Made by a program: the position numbers and the translations under genes. Below the pieces are notes generated by a model, which was not told the DNA's origin, did no database searches, and saw only the letters and a program-made list of their open reading frames with translations. Of a DNA stretch of 64,000 nt, positions 1 to 11,203 are shown in pieces (the stretch's first letter is position 1; each line of letters opens with the position of its first letter). Location: positions 406,837,652-406,901,651 of the forward strand of contig NC_057811.1 in the NCBI RefSeq assembly GCF_018294505.1. The letters are read 5' to 3'. The DNA comes from Triticum aestivum. Its lineage: Eukaryota > Streptophyta > Magnoliopsida > Poales > Poaceae.

Positions 1-113
1 CACATGTATTATGTTTCCGGTTAATACAATTCTAGCATGAAAAATAAACATTTATCATGATATAAGGAAATAAATAATAACTTTATTATTGCCTCTAGGG
101 CATATTTCCTTCA
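1..113 (-). repeat. 3' LTR fragment of Angela copy 1
   Basis: It matches 6994-7106 almost base for base and ends at the same boundary (tttccttca). The rest of this LTR lies left of the window. It is followed directly by the polypurine tract. Confidence 0.93.
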
Positions 114-124
114 GTCTCCCACTT
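114..124 (-). other. Polypurine tract of Angela copy 1
   Basis: The minus-strand sequence AAGTGGGAGAC abuts the 3' LTR start. This is the usual plus-strand priming site of copia elements. The same motif sits at 32530-32540 in Angela copy 2. Confidence 0.85.
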
Positions 125-146
125 GCACTAGAGTCAATAATCTAGA

Positions 147-1720
147 TTACACAGTAATGATTCTTACACCCATGGAGTTTTGGTGTTGATCATGTTTTGC
201 TCGTGGAAGAGGCTTAGTCAACGGGTCTGCAACATTCAGATCCGTATGTATCTTGCAAATTTCTATGTCTCCCACCTGGACTAAATCCCGGATGGAATTG
301 AAGCGTCTTTTGATGTGCTTGGTTCTCTTGTGAAATCTGGATTCCTTTGCTAAGGCAATTGCACCAGTATTGTCACAAAAGATTTTCATTGGTCCCGATG
401 CAATAGGTATGACACCTAGATCGGATATGAACTCCTTCATCTAGACTCCTTCATTTGCTGCTTCCGAAGCAGCTATGTACTCCGCTTCACACGTAGATCC
501 CGCCACAACCCTTTGCTTAGAACTGCACCAACTGACAGCTCCACCATTCAATGTAAACACGTATCCGGTTTGCGATTTAGAATCGTCCGGATCAGTGTCA
601 AAGCTTGCATCAACGTAACCATTTACGATGAGCTCTTTGTCACCTCCATAAATGAGAAACATATCCTTAGTCCTTTTCAGGTATTTCAGGATGTTCTTGA
701 CCGCTGTCCAGTGATCCACTCCTGGATTACTTTCGTACCTCCCTTCTAAACTTATAGCAAGGCACACATCAGGTCTGGTACACAGCATTGCATACATGAT
801 AGAGCCTATGGCTGAAGCATAGGGAACATCTTTCATCTTCTCTCTATCTTCTGCAGTGGTCGGGCATTGAGTCTTACTCAATCTCACACCTTGTAGTACA
901 GGCAAGAACCCTTTATTTGCTTGATCCATTTTGAACTTCTTCAAAACTTTGTCAAGGTATGTGCTTTGTGAAAGTCCAATTAAGCGTCTTGATCTATATC
1001 TATAGATCTTGATGCCTAATATATATGCAGCTTCACCGAGGTCTTTCATTGAAAAACTCTTATTCAAGTATCCCTTTATGCTATCCAGAAATTCTATATC
1101 ATTTCCAATCAGCAATATGTCATCCACATATAATATCAGAAATGCTACTGAGTTCCCACTCACTTTCTTGTAAATACAGACATCTCCAAAATTCTGTATA
1201 AAACCAAATGCTTTGATCACACTATCAAAGCGTTTATTCCAACTCCGAGAGGATTGCACCAGTCCATAAATGGATCGCTGGAGTTTGCATACTTTGTTAG
1301 CTCCCTTTGGATCGACAAAACCTTCCGGTTGCATCATATACAACTCTTCTTCCAGAAATCCATTCAGGAATGCAGTTTTGACATCCATTTTCCAAATTTC
1401 ATAATTATAAAATGCGGCAATTGCTAACATGATTCAGACAGACTTAAGCATCGCTACGGGTGAGAAGGTCTCATCGTAATCAATCCCTTGAACTTGTCGA
1501 AAACATTTCGCAACAAGTCGAGCTTTATAGACAGTAACATTACCGTCAGCGTCAGTCTTCTTCTTAAAGATCCATTTATTTTCAATGGCTTGCCGATCAT
1601 CGGGCAAGTCAACCAAAGTCCATACTTTGTTCTCATACATGGATGCCATCTCGGATTTCATGGCTTCAAGCCATTTTGCGGAATCTGGGCTCACCATCGC
1701 TTCTTCATAGTTCGTAGGTT
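147..1720 (-). pseudogene. Copia reverse transcriptase and RNase H (Angela copy 1), broken by stops
   Basis: This is the C-terminal part of the polyprotein, which would copy element RNA into DNA in cytoplasmic particles. The reverse transcriptase starts near 1720. Its active-site box YVDD is intact at 1119-1130, inside YVDDILLIGND. RNase H follows, with DASFDTDPDD, EAEYIAASEA and DNTGAIALA motifs and a normal C-terminus ending at 147. The frame is the same throughout, but TGA at 1434-1436 and TAG at 441-443 interrupt it. The TAG falls where related elements have tryptophan. Both stops fit C-to-T type decay. The domain is readable but cannot give a full protein. Confidence 0.92.
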
Positions 1721-3323
1721 CGTCATGGTCTAGTAACATAAGCTCCAGAACAGGATTACCGTACCACTCTGGTGCGGATCTTAATCTAGTTGACCTACGG
1801 GGTTCAGTAATAACTTGATCTGAAGTTCGATCATTATCATTAACTTCCCCACTAATTGGTGTAGGTGTCGCAGAAACTGGTTTCTGTGATGATCTACTTT
1901 CCAATAAGGGAGCAGGTACAGTTACCTCATCAAGTTCTACTTTCCTCCCACTCACTTCTTTCGAGAGAAACTCCTTCTCTAGAAAGGATCCATTCTTAGC
2001 AACGAATGTCTTGCCTTCGGATCTGTGATAGAAGGTGTACCCAACAGTCTCCTTTGGGTATCCTATGAAGACACATTTCTCCGATTTAGGTTCGAGCTTA
2101 TCAGGTTGATGTTTCTTCACATAAGCATCGCAACACCAAACTTTAAGAAACGACAACTTTGGTTTCTTGCCAAACCATAGTTCATAAGGCGTCGTCTCAA
2201 CGGATTTCGATGGTGCCCTATTTAGAGTGAATGCAGCCGTCTCTAAAGCATAACCCCAAAACGATAGTGGTAAATCAGTAAGAGACATCATAGATCGCAC
2301 CATATCTAGTAAAGTACGATTACGACGTTCGGACACACCATTACGCTGTGGTGTTCCGGGTGGCGTGAGTTGCGAAACTATTCCGCATTGTTTCAAATGA
2401 AGACCAAACTCATAACTCAAATATTCTCCTCCACGATCAGATCGTAGAAATTTTATTTTCTTGTTACGATGATTTTCAACTTCACTCTAAAATTCTTTGA
2501 ACTTTTCAAATGTTTCAGACTTATGTTTCATTAAGTAGATATACCCATATCTGCTCAAATCATCTGTGAAGGTGAGAAAATAACGATATCCGCCACGAGC
2601 CTCAATATTCATCGGACCACATACATCTGTATGTATGATTTCCAATAAATCTGTTGCTCTCTCCATAGCTCCGGAGAACGGTGTTTTAGTCATCTTGCCC
2701 ATGAGGCACGGTTCGCAAGTACCAAGTGATTCATAATCAAGTGGTTCCAAAACTCCATCAGTATGGAGTTTCTTCATGCGCTTTACACCGATATGACCTA
2801 AACGGCAGTGCCACAAATAAGTTGCACTATCATTATCAACTCTGCATCTTTTGGCTTCAATATTATTAATATGTGTATCACTACTATCGAGATTCAACAA
2901 AAATAGACCACTCTTCAAGGGTGCATGACCATAAAAGATATTATTCATATAAATAGAACAACCATTATTCTCTGATTTAAATGAATAACCATCTCGCATC
3001 AAACAAGATCCAGATATAATGTTCATGCTTAACGCTGGCACCAAATAACAATTATTTAGATCTAAAACTAATCCCGAAGGTAGATGTAGAGGTAGCGTGC
3101 CGACCGCGATCACATCGACTTTGGAACCATTTCCCACGCGCATCGTCACCTCGTCCTTAGCCAATCTTCGCTTAATCCGTAGCCCCTGTCTCGAGTTGCA
3201 AATATTAGCAACAGAACCAGTATGAAATACCCAGGTGCTACTGCGAGCATTAGTAAGGTACACATCAATAACATGTATATCACATATACCTTTGTTCACC
3301 TTGCCATCCTTCTTATCCGCCAA
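1721..3323 (-). pseudogene. Copia protease and integrase (Angela copy 1), catalytic Asp lost
   Basis: This continues the gag frame. The protease motif reads WVFHTGSVAN near 3222-3230. The usual catalytic Asp of the D-T/S-G triad is His (codon 3222-3224, CAT), so the protease should be inactive. Integrase follows, with a zinc-binding H-H-C-C region (HCRLGH then CEPC) around 2700-2820. The DDE-type core contains IHTDVCGPM, TFTDDLSRYG, RSDRGGEY and GVSERRNRTLL. A TAG at 2487-2489 interrupts the core. A variable linker rich in Pro and Ser (about 1750-2000) leads to reverse transcriptase. The family would cleave the polyprotein and insert cDNA into the nucleus; this copy cannot. Confidence 0.9.
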
Positions 3324-4130
3324 ATACTTGGGGCAGTTCCGCTTCCAGTGGCCAGTCTACTTGCAGTAGAATCACTCAGTCTCAGGCTTAGGTCCAGATT
3401 TGGGTTTCTTCTCCTGAACAGCAACTTGCTTGCTGTTCTTCTTGAAGTTCCCCTTCTTCTTCCCTTTGCCCTTTTTCTTGAAACTAGTGGTCCTATTGAC
3501 CATCAACACTTGATGCTCCTTTTTTATTTCTACCTCCGCTGCCTTTAGCATTGAGAAGAGCTCGGGAATTATCTTATTCATCCCTTGCATGTTATAGTTC
3601 ATCACGAAGCTCTTGTAGCTTGGTGGAAGTGATTGAAGAATTCTGTCAATGACGCTATCATCCGGAAGATTAACTCCCAGTTGAATCAAGTGATTATTAT
3701 ACCCAGACATTCTGAGTATATGCTCACTGACAGAACTATTCTCTTCCATCTTGCAGCTATAGAACTTATTGGAGACTTCATATCTCTCAATCCGGGCATT
3801 TGCTTGAAATATTAACTTCAACTCCTGGAACATCTCATATGCTCCATGACGTTCAAAACGTCGTTGAAGACCCGGTTCTAAGCCATAAAGCATGGCACAC
3901 TGAACTATCGAGTAGTCATCAGCTTTGCTCTGCCAGACGTTCATAATTTTTGGTGTTGCTCTTGCAGCAGGCCTGGCACCCAGCGGTGCTTCCAGGACGT
4001 AATTTTTCTGTGCAGCAATGAGGATAATCCTCAAGTTACGGACCCAGTCCGTGTAATTGCTACCATCATCTTTCAACTTTGCTTTCTCAAGGAACGCATT
4101 AAAATTCAACGGAACAACAGCATGGGCCAT
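3324..4130 (-). pseudogene. Copia Gag (Angela copy 1), zinc knuckle destroyed
   Basis: The ATG is at 4130-4128 and the protein begins MAHAVVPLNFNAFLEKAKL, as in Angela/BARE Gag. Gag forms the virus-like particle. The typical UBN2-type capsid region follows (WVRNLRIIL, WQSKADDYSIVQCAMLYGLEP). A Lys-rich stretch then leads to a CCHC knuckle that should read C-x2-C-x4-H-x4-C. Its first Cys codon is TGA (3372-3374), and TAG at 3357-3359 lies before TGHWKRNC. The first 252 residues remain open. In BARE elements gag and pol share a frame, as here. Confidence 0.92.
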
Positions 4131-5352
4131 TTATCTACAATTAACATAGACAAGCAAGATACTATCAGGTACTAAGTTCATGATAAATTTAAGTTCTATT
4201 AATCATATTACTTAAGAACTCCCACTTAGATAGACATCCCTCTAATCATCTAAGTGATTACGTGATCCAAATCAACTAAACCATGTCCGATCATCACGTG
4301 AGATGGAGTAGTTTCAATGGTGAACATCACTATGTTGATCATATCTACTATATGATTCATGCTCGACCTTTCGGTCTCCGTGTTTAGAGGCCATATCTGC
4401 ATATGCTAGGCTCGTCAAGTTTAACCTGAGTATTCCGCGTGTGCAACTGTTTTGCACCCGTTGTATTTGAACGTAGAGCCTATCACATCCGATCATCATG
4501 TGGTGTCTCAGCACGAAGAACTTTTGCAACGGTGCATACTCAGGGAGAACACTTTTATCTTGAAATTTTAGTGAGAGATCATCTTATAATGCTACCATCA
4601 ATCAAAGCAAGATAAGATGCATAAAAGATAAACATGACATGCAATCAATATAAGTGATATGATATGGCCATCATCATCTTGTGCTTGTGATCTCCATCTC
4701 CGAAGCACCGTCAAGAACACCATCGTCACCGGCGCGACACATTGATCTCCATCGTAGTATCGTTGTCGTCTCGCAACCTATTGCTTTTACGACTATCGCT
4801 ACCGCTTAGTGATAAAGTAAAACAATTACATGGCGATTGCACTGCATACAATAAAGCGACAACCATATGGCTCCTGCCAGTTGCCGATAACTCGGTACAA
4901 AACATGATCATCTCATACAATAAAATATAGCATCATGTCTTGACCATATCACATCACAACATGCCCTGCAAAAACAAGTTAGACGTCCTCTACTTTGTTG
5001 TTGCAAGTTTTACGTGGCTGCTACGGGCTTAGCAAGAACCGTTCTTACCTACGCATCAAAACCACAACGATAGTTTGTCAAGTTGGTGATGTTTTAACCT
5101 TCGCAAGGACCGGGCGTAGCCACACTCGGTTCAACTAAAGTGAGAGAGACAGACACCCGCCAGTCACCTTTAAGCAACGAGTGCTCGCAACGGTGAAACC
5201 AGTCTCGCGTAAGCGCACGCGTAATGTCGGTCCGGGCCGCTTCATCTCACAATACCGCTGAACCAAAATATGACATGCTGGTAAGCAGTATGACTTATAT
5301 CGCCCACAACTCACTTGTGTTCTACTCGTGCATATAACATCAACGCATAAAA
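4131..5352 (-). other. Untranslated leader of Angela copy 1
   Basis: About 1.2 kb lies between primer-binding site and gag start with no long ORF. A long leader with packaging and dimerisation signals is usual in BARE/Angela elements. The corresponding leader of copy 2 is 36350-37606 and is clearly related in sequence. Confidence 0.8.
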
Positions 5353-5368
5353 CCAGGCTCGGATGCCA
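5353..5368 (-). other. Primer-binding site, initiator tRNA-Met type (degenerate)
   Basis: On the minus strand TGGCATCCGAGCCTGG starts one base after the 5' LTR end. It resembles TGGTATCAGAGC, the complement of the plant initiator tRNA-Met 3' end, with a few changes. Confidence 0.75.
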
Positions 5369-5369
5369 C

Positions 5370-7106
5370 TGTTGGGGAACGTAGTAATTTCAAAAAAATT
5401 CCTACGCACACGCAAGATCATGGTGATGCATAGCAACGAGAGGGGAGAGTGTTGTCCACGTACCCTCGTAGACCGAAAGCGGAAGCATTAACACAACGCG
5501 TTTGATGTAGTCGTACGTCTTCACGATCTGACCGATCAAGTACCGAACGCACGACACCTCCGAGTTCAGCACACGTTCAGCTCGATGACGTCCCTCGAAC
5601 TCCGATCCAGCCGAGTGTTGAGGGAGAGTTTCGTCAGCACGACGGCGTGGTGACGATGATGATGTTCTACCGACGCAGGGCTTCGCCTAAGCACCGCTAC
5701 GATATTATCGAGGTGTAATATGGTGGAGGGGGGCACCGCACACGCCTAAAAGATCGTTGATCAATTGTGCGTAGAGAGGTGCCCCCCTACCCTCGTATAT
5801 AAAGGAGCAAGGGGGAGGCCGCTGGCCAAGGGAGGAGAGGCGCGCCAGGAGGAGTCCTACTCCTACCGGGAGTAGGACTCCCCCCCTTTTCCATGTTGGA
5901 CTAGGAGAGGAAGGGGGAAAAGGTGGACGGGAGGAAGGAAGGGGGGCGTCGCCCCCCTCTCCTTGTCCTATTCGGACTGGGGTGGAGGGGCGCGCGGCCC
6001 TGCCCTGGCCTCCTCTCCTCTCTTCCACCTAGGCCCAATAAGGCCCATTAAGTTGCCGGGGGATTCCGGTAACCTCCCGGTACTCCGGAAAAATCCCGAT
6101 TTCACCCGGAACCATTCCGATGTCCAAGCATAGGCTTCCAATATATCAATCTTTATGTCTCGACCATTTCGAGACTCCTCGTCATGTCCGTGATCACATC
6201 CGGGACTCCGAACAACCTTCGGTACATCAAAACATATAAACTCATAATATAACTGTCATCGTAACGTTAAGCGTGCGGACCCTACGGGTTCGAGAACTAT
6301 GTAGACATGACCGAGACACCACTCCGGTCAATAACCAATAGCGGAACCTGGATGCTCATATTGGTTCCGACATATTCTACGAAGATCTTTATCGGTCAGA
6401 CCGCATAACAACATACGTTGTTCCCTTTGTCATCGGTATATTACTTGCCCGAGATTTGATCATCGGTATCTCGATACCTAGTTCAATCTCGTTACCGGCA
6501 AGTCTCTTTACTCGTTTCGTAATACATCATCCTGCAACTAACTCATTAGTCACAATGCTTGCAAGGCTTATAGTGATGTGTATTACTGAGTGGGCCCAGA
6601 GATACCTCTCCAACAATCGGAGTGACAAATCCTAATCTCAAAATACGCCAACCCAACAAGTACCTTTGGAGACACCTGTAGAGCACCTTTATAATCACCC
6701 AGTTACGTTGTGACGTTTGGTAGCACACAAAGTGTTCCTCCGGTAAACAGGAGTTGCATAATCTCATAGTCATAGGAACATGTATAAGTCATGAAGAAAG
6801 CAATAGCAACATACTAAACGATCGAGTGCTAAGCTAACGGAATGGGTCAAGTCAATCACATCATTCTCCTAATGATGTGATCCCGTTAATCAAATGACAA
6901 CTCATGTCTATGGCCAGGAAACACAACCATCTTTGATCAACGAGCTAGTCAAGTAGAGGCATACTAGTGACACTCTGTTTGTCTATGTATTCACACATGT
7001 ATTATGTTTCCGGTTAATACAATTCTAGCATGAATAATGGACATTTATCATGATATAAGGAAATAAATAATAACTTTATTATTGCCTCTAGGGCACATTT
7101 CCTTCA
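5370..7106 (-). repeat. 5' LTR of Angela copy 1 (1737 bp)
   Basis: The LTR starts with TGAAGGAAAT (from 7106) and ends with CCCCAACA (5370). The ends keep TG..CA, but the first bases are TGAAGG rather than the common TGTTGG. Both LTR copies have this, so it predates insertion. A TATA-like box lies at 5796-5803. A GC-rich block at 5700-6050 follows it in the transcription direction. Confidence 0.92.
5796..5803 (-). promoter_or_regulatory. TATA box in Angela copy 1 LTR
   Basis: Minus-strand TTTATATA lies ~1.3 kb into the LTR, the position of the core promoter in BARE/Angela LTRs. The copy 2 LTR has TATATATA at the equivalent place. Confidence 0.6.
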
Positions 7107-10100
7107 ATCACAACACAACTCAAAAACATAAATAAGTCATACAAGCATCATAATACAAGCCAGGGGCCTCGAGGGCTCGAATACAAGTGCTCGATCATAG
7201 ACGAGTCAGTGGAAGCAACAATATCTGAGTACAGACATAAGTTAAACAAGTTTGCCTGAAGAAGGCTAGCACAAACGGGGATACAGATCGAAAGAGGCAC
7301 AGGCCTCCTGCTTGGGATCCTCCTAACTACTCCTGTTCGTCGTCAGCGGGCTGCACATAGTAGTAGGCACCTCCGGTGTACTAGGAGTCGTCGTCGACGG
7401 TGGCGCTTGGCTCCTGGGCTCCAGCATCTGGTTGCGACAACCAGGTAGAAAGGAAAGGGGGAAAAGAGGGAGAAAAGCAACCGTGAGTACTCATCCAAAG
7501 TACTCGCAAGCAAGGAGCTACACTACATATGCATGGGTATATGTGTAAAGGGCCATATCAGTGGACTGAATTGCAGAATGCCAGAATAAGAGGGGGATAG
7601 CTAATCCTGTCGAAGACTACGCTTCTGGCAGTCTCCATCTTGCAGCATGTAGAAGAGAGTAGATTGAAGTCCTCCAAGTAGCATCGCATAGCATAATCCT
7701 ACCCGGCGATCCCCTCCTCGTCGCCCTGTTAGAGAGTGATCACCGGGTTATGTCTGACACTTGGAAGGGTGTGTTTTATTAAGTATCTGGTTCTAGTTGT
7801 CATAAGGTCAAGGTACAACTCCAGGTCGTCCTTTTACCGGGGGACACGGCTATTCGAATAGATAAACTTCCCTGCAGGGGTGCACCACATAACCCAACAT
7901 GCTCGATCCCATTTGGCCGGACACACTTTTCTGGGTCATGCCCGGCCTCGGAAGATCAACACGTCGCAGCCCCACCTAGGCACAACAGAGAGGTCAGCAC
8001 GCCGGTCTAAATCCTATGGCGTAGGGGTCTGGGCCCATCGCCCATTGCACACCTGCACGTTGCGAACGCGGCCGAAAGCAGACCTAGCCTAGTAGGCGTT
8101 CCAGTCCAATCCGGCGCGCGCCGCTCAGTCGCTGACGTCACGAAGGCTTCGGCTGATACCACGACGTCGAGTGCCCATAACTGTTCCCGCGTAGTTGGTT
8201 AGTGCGTATAGACCAAATGGCCAGACTCAGATCAAATACCAAGAACTCGTTAAGCGTATTATTTTGAAGTAACCGCGGACGCCGTCCAGGGCCAGGCCCA
8301 CCTCTCGCCTAGGTGGTCTCAACCTGCCCTGTCGCTCCGCCACAAGATCCACTCGCGGGTACTCCTACGAGCCGACCCGACTTTAGTCACCACAGGTATC
8401 ATGTATAGAGTATATAATTATATACCCATGATCACCGCCCAAGTGATCACGGCCCGATAGTATAGCACAGTAGACGGACAAGAATGTAGGGCCACTGATG
8501 GAAAACTAGGATCCAATACTAAGCATGTAGGATTGCAGGTCAAGGTAACAACAGTAGTGGCAAAGACAGGCTATGCAGCAGAATAGGATTAACGGGAAAT
8601 AGTAACATGCTACACTACTCTAATGCAAGAGTATAGAGAAGGATAGGCGATATCTTGTGATCAAGGGGGGCTTGCCTGGAAGCTCAGCCGAGAAGGAGGG
8701 GTCGTCAACACCGTAGTCGTACGGGGTAGCAGCGGCGTCGGTCTCGGCGTCTAGCAAGAGAAGAGGGGGAAGAAACAATAAATACAATGCAAACAAATGC
8801 ATGACGATGCATGACATGACAAGGCGTGATGCTAGGTGTGCCCTAACACGGTAGTAGGTGATATCGACGAAGGGGGGAAACATCCGGGAAAGTATTCCCG
8901 ATGTTTCGCGTTTTTGGACAGATGGACCGGAGGTGAAATGTTGCAGGTTCACTATGCTAGGGACGTGTGGTGAACGAACGGGCTGTGTATCCGGATTCGT
9001 CTCGTCGTTCTGAGCAAGTTTCATGTAGAAAGTATTCTCATCCGAGTTACGGATTATTTTATATGATTTTCTGAAGATTTAATCATTTTCTGGAATTACT
9101 CAAATTAACAGAAAAGGAATATGACGTCAGCATGACGTATGAGTGACGTCAGCAGTCAACAGTCCGGTTGACTGGTCAAAACTGACACGGGGGACCCACC
9201 TGTCATAGACAGTGGGTTAAATAGAGTTTAAACTAATCTAAATTTAGTTAGTAAAACTACTGGGCCCACCTGTCAGTGTCTAATTAACTAAACTAATTAG
9301 TTTTAATTATTAAAATGTTTTAATTAGAGGATTAAGAGGTGGGACCCGCACGTCAGTGGCTGGGGCCTGCCCAGTCAGCACAGTTGACCAGGTCAACTGG
9401 TCAACAGGGGACCAGGGGCCCCACTGGCAGTGACACAGCGGGTAGCCCCAGGTGTGCCACGTCGGCGGCCGGCGCCGGAGTTGCGCCGGCGAGCTCTCCG
9501 CGGTGGCGAGTTCGCCGGAGAGGCTTCGATCTTTGCTACAGAGCGCCAAACCACGTGTTTTCACCTGCGTTCGAACGTTGACGCTGCCGCGCGTCGAGTG
9601 GTGCCACTGGACCGACCGGAGATGGCCGGAACAGGGAGCTGCAAGGTCGCCGGCGTCGGTGGTCTACGGTAGCTCAGCGAAAACGTAGAACTAGCGCACG
9701 CATAAACAATCTAAAGCACCAGGCCGCACCACTGGAGTGCCTCGAGCACGATGGTGTGCTCGGACGGCCATGGCATCGAAGGAAGCGACAACGATGAGCG
9801 GCACGGCGGAGCTGCATTCGGTCGTCCACGGCGGCGACGTTATGTGCAGCAGAACGAGGGGGAGGCAGGGGGAGGACGTGTGGTGCTCACTGTGCGGGCG
9901 CAAGGAGGCCCCGTGAGTGAACGGGAGCGTAGAGGGAGGCCGCGGATGACGGGAATCACCGGCGGCCGAGGCGGAAGGGGACGAGGTGGATCCGGCGCTG
10001 TGGTGCCTCCCGGCTCCAACGGCGGGCACCGGTCAACGTGGAGGACAACGACGGACGCCTACGGCATGTCGGGGGTGCAGGGCGATGATGGTGGCCGCGG

Positions 10101-10706
10101 GGACGATGGAGAACGGCGGCGAGCATGCTCGGGCAGTGGGGAAGGAGGGAGCGGCGTGGATCTGAGGGGAGAGGGAGAGGCGCAGAGGCTGAGAGGGAGA
10201 GCGGGGGCGAGTGGGAGAGGGGCACGAGGAGGCGGGGGCGCTGGCGACCTTATCCTCTCCTCGATGCCGGCGAGGGAGGTCCGGTGGCGACGCGCCCCTG
10301 TTCCGACCTGTGTCGCGGGAACAAGGAAGGGAGACGAGGCAGGGGGGCTGGGCCGGCGGTTGGCCAGCTGGGCCAGGTGGGCCGGTCTGGCCTGTGAGCT
10401 GGGCCGCCTGGTCCAGTGAGGGGGGGTTCCTTTTCTTTTCTTTTCTTTATTTTTCTTTTCTATTTTAATTCATTTTAAAATACTTAGGCACTTTCTAAAA
10501 AAAAATTCTCCACAATAATTACCAGTGCATTATTTGGCACCCACCGAACATTTTCGTTTTGACTTTTGAAAACTTTGGGTGTTTGTCGCTAATTCATTTT
10601 TTTGAATTTGAAATGTTTTGAACTAACACTTGATTAGCAATAGTAACAGAGATGACATGGCATCATCAGGAGAGTTTGACTGTAGCCTAATTATCCGGGT
10701 GTTACA
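7107..10706 (-). repeat. 3' LTR of the chromoviral gypsy element (3600 bp in window)
   Basis: It aligns with 16597-20197 over its whole length with scattered substitutions. It ends in gggtgttaca, so on its own strand it starts TGTAACACCC. The missing 78 bp lie beyond Angela copy 1. A GC-rich block at about 9330-10420 contains long chance ORFs in several frames. An AT-rich stretch with T-runs follows. Confidence 0.92.
9122..9151. promoter_or_regulatory. Cluster of three TGACGT(CA) motifs in gypsy LTR
   Basis: TGACGTCA (9122-9129), TGACGT (9133-9138) and TGACGTCA (9144-9151) are followed by GTCAAC and TTGACT W-box-like cores. Such TGACG clusters bind plant TGA-type bZIP factors in as-1-like elements. 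Function here is inferred. The 5' LTR has the same cluster at 18613-18642. Confidence 0.45.
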
Positions 10707-10718
10707 AATCTCCTCCAC
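10707..10718 (-). other. Polypurine tract of the gypsy element
   Basis: Minus-strand GTGGAGGAGATT lies directly before the 3' LTR start, where plus-strand DNA synthesis is primed. Confidence 0.8.
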
Positions 10719-10741
10719 TACAAGAAATCTCGTCCCGAGAT

Positions 10742-11182
10742 TTAGGAGGTAGAAGGAAACAGTGCGGGGTATTCATCACGCAGGCGATCCTCGCGTTTCC
10801 AAGTGGCTTCATCTTCAGAATGGTGCGACCACTGGACTTTGAGGAACTTGATCGCCTTCTGATGTGTGCGGCGTTCAGCTTGGTCGAGAATGCGGACCGG
10901 ATGCTCTTTATAGGAGAGGTCCTGCTGCAATTCGAACACTTCATGATCCACTGCTCGGATTGGGTCCTTGAAGCAACGGTGGAGTTGCGACACGTCGAAC
11001 ACATCGTGAACCTGAGAAAGGTTCGGCGGAAGCTCCAGTTGGTATGCCACTTTTCCACGCCTTTCGAGAATAGTGAATGGGCCAATATAGCGAGGAGCTA
11101 GTTTGCCCTTGATCCCGAAGCGGTGAGCACCCTTCATTGGTGTGACTCGAAGATAAGCCTTTTCGCCAGGTTGATAGACCAT
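10742..11182 (-). pseudogene. Gypsy integrase C-terminus with chromodomain
   Basis: The segment continues the polymerase frame after a stop at 11204-11206. It begins with a GPY/F-like region (MVYQPGEKAYLRV, KLAPRYIGPF, YQLELPPNLSQVHDVFDVS). A chromodomain-like end follows, with ILDQAERR, FLKVQWSHHSEDEATWKRED and LRDEYPALF. In chromoviruses this domain guides integration to marked chromatin. The stop is 146 residues downstream, immediately before the polypurine tract, so the C-terminus looks complete. Confidence 0.88.
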
Positions 11183-11203
11183 GTCTTTATGATGACGGTC
11201 ATA

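Larger units (their letters stand above)
1..7106 (-). mobile_element. Angela/BARE-type Ty1-copia LTR retrotransposon (copy 1), 3' LTR cut by window start
   Basis: Read on the minus strand, the parts in order are a 5' LTR (5370-7106), a primer-binding site, a ~1.2 kb leader, one gag-pol frame (4130-147), a polypurine tract and the first 113 bp of the 3' LTR. Domain order is Gag, protease, integrase, reverse transcriptase, RNase H, which defines Ty1-copia. LTR length, long leader and the LTR start pattern match the Triticeae Angela/WIS/BARE group. The right flank (from 7107, atcac) is LTR sequence of the neighbouring gypsy element, matching 16597 onward, so this copia element inserted into that LTR. 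The other duplication copy lies outside the window. The coding frame has stops but no frameshift that I can see. Confidence 0.93.

Noticed and set aside
9751..10419. A 222-codon GC-rich ORF present in both gypsy LTRs (also 19241-19909), with other long ORFs in the same block
   Set aside because: It lies inside the LTR, has Arg/Gly-rich low-complexity content and equal openness in several frames and on both strands. GC-rich sequence without selection explains it.
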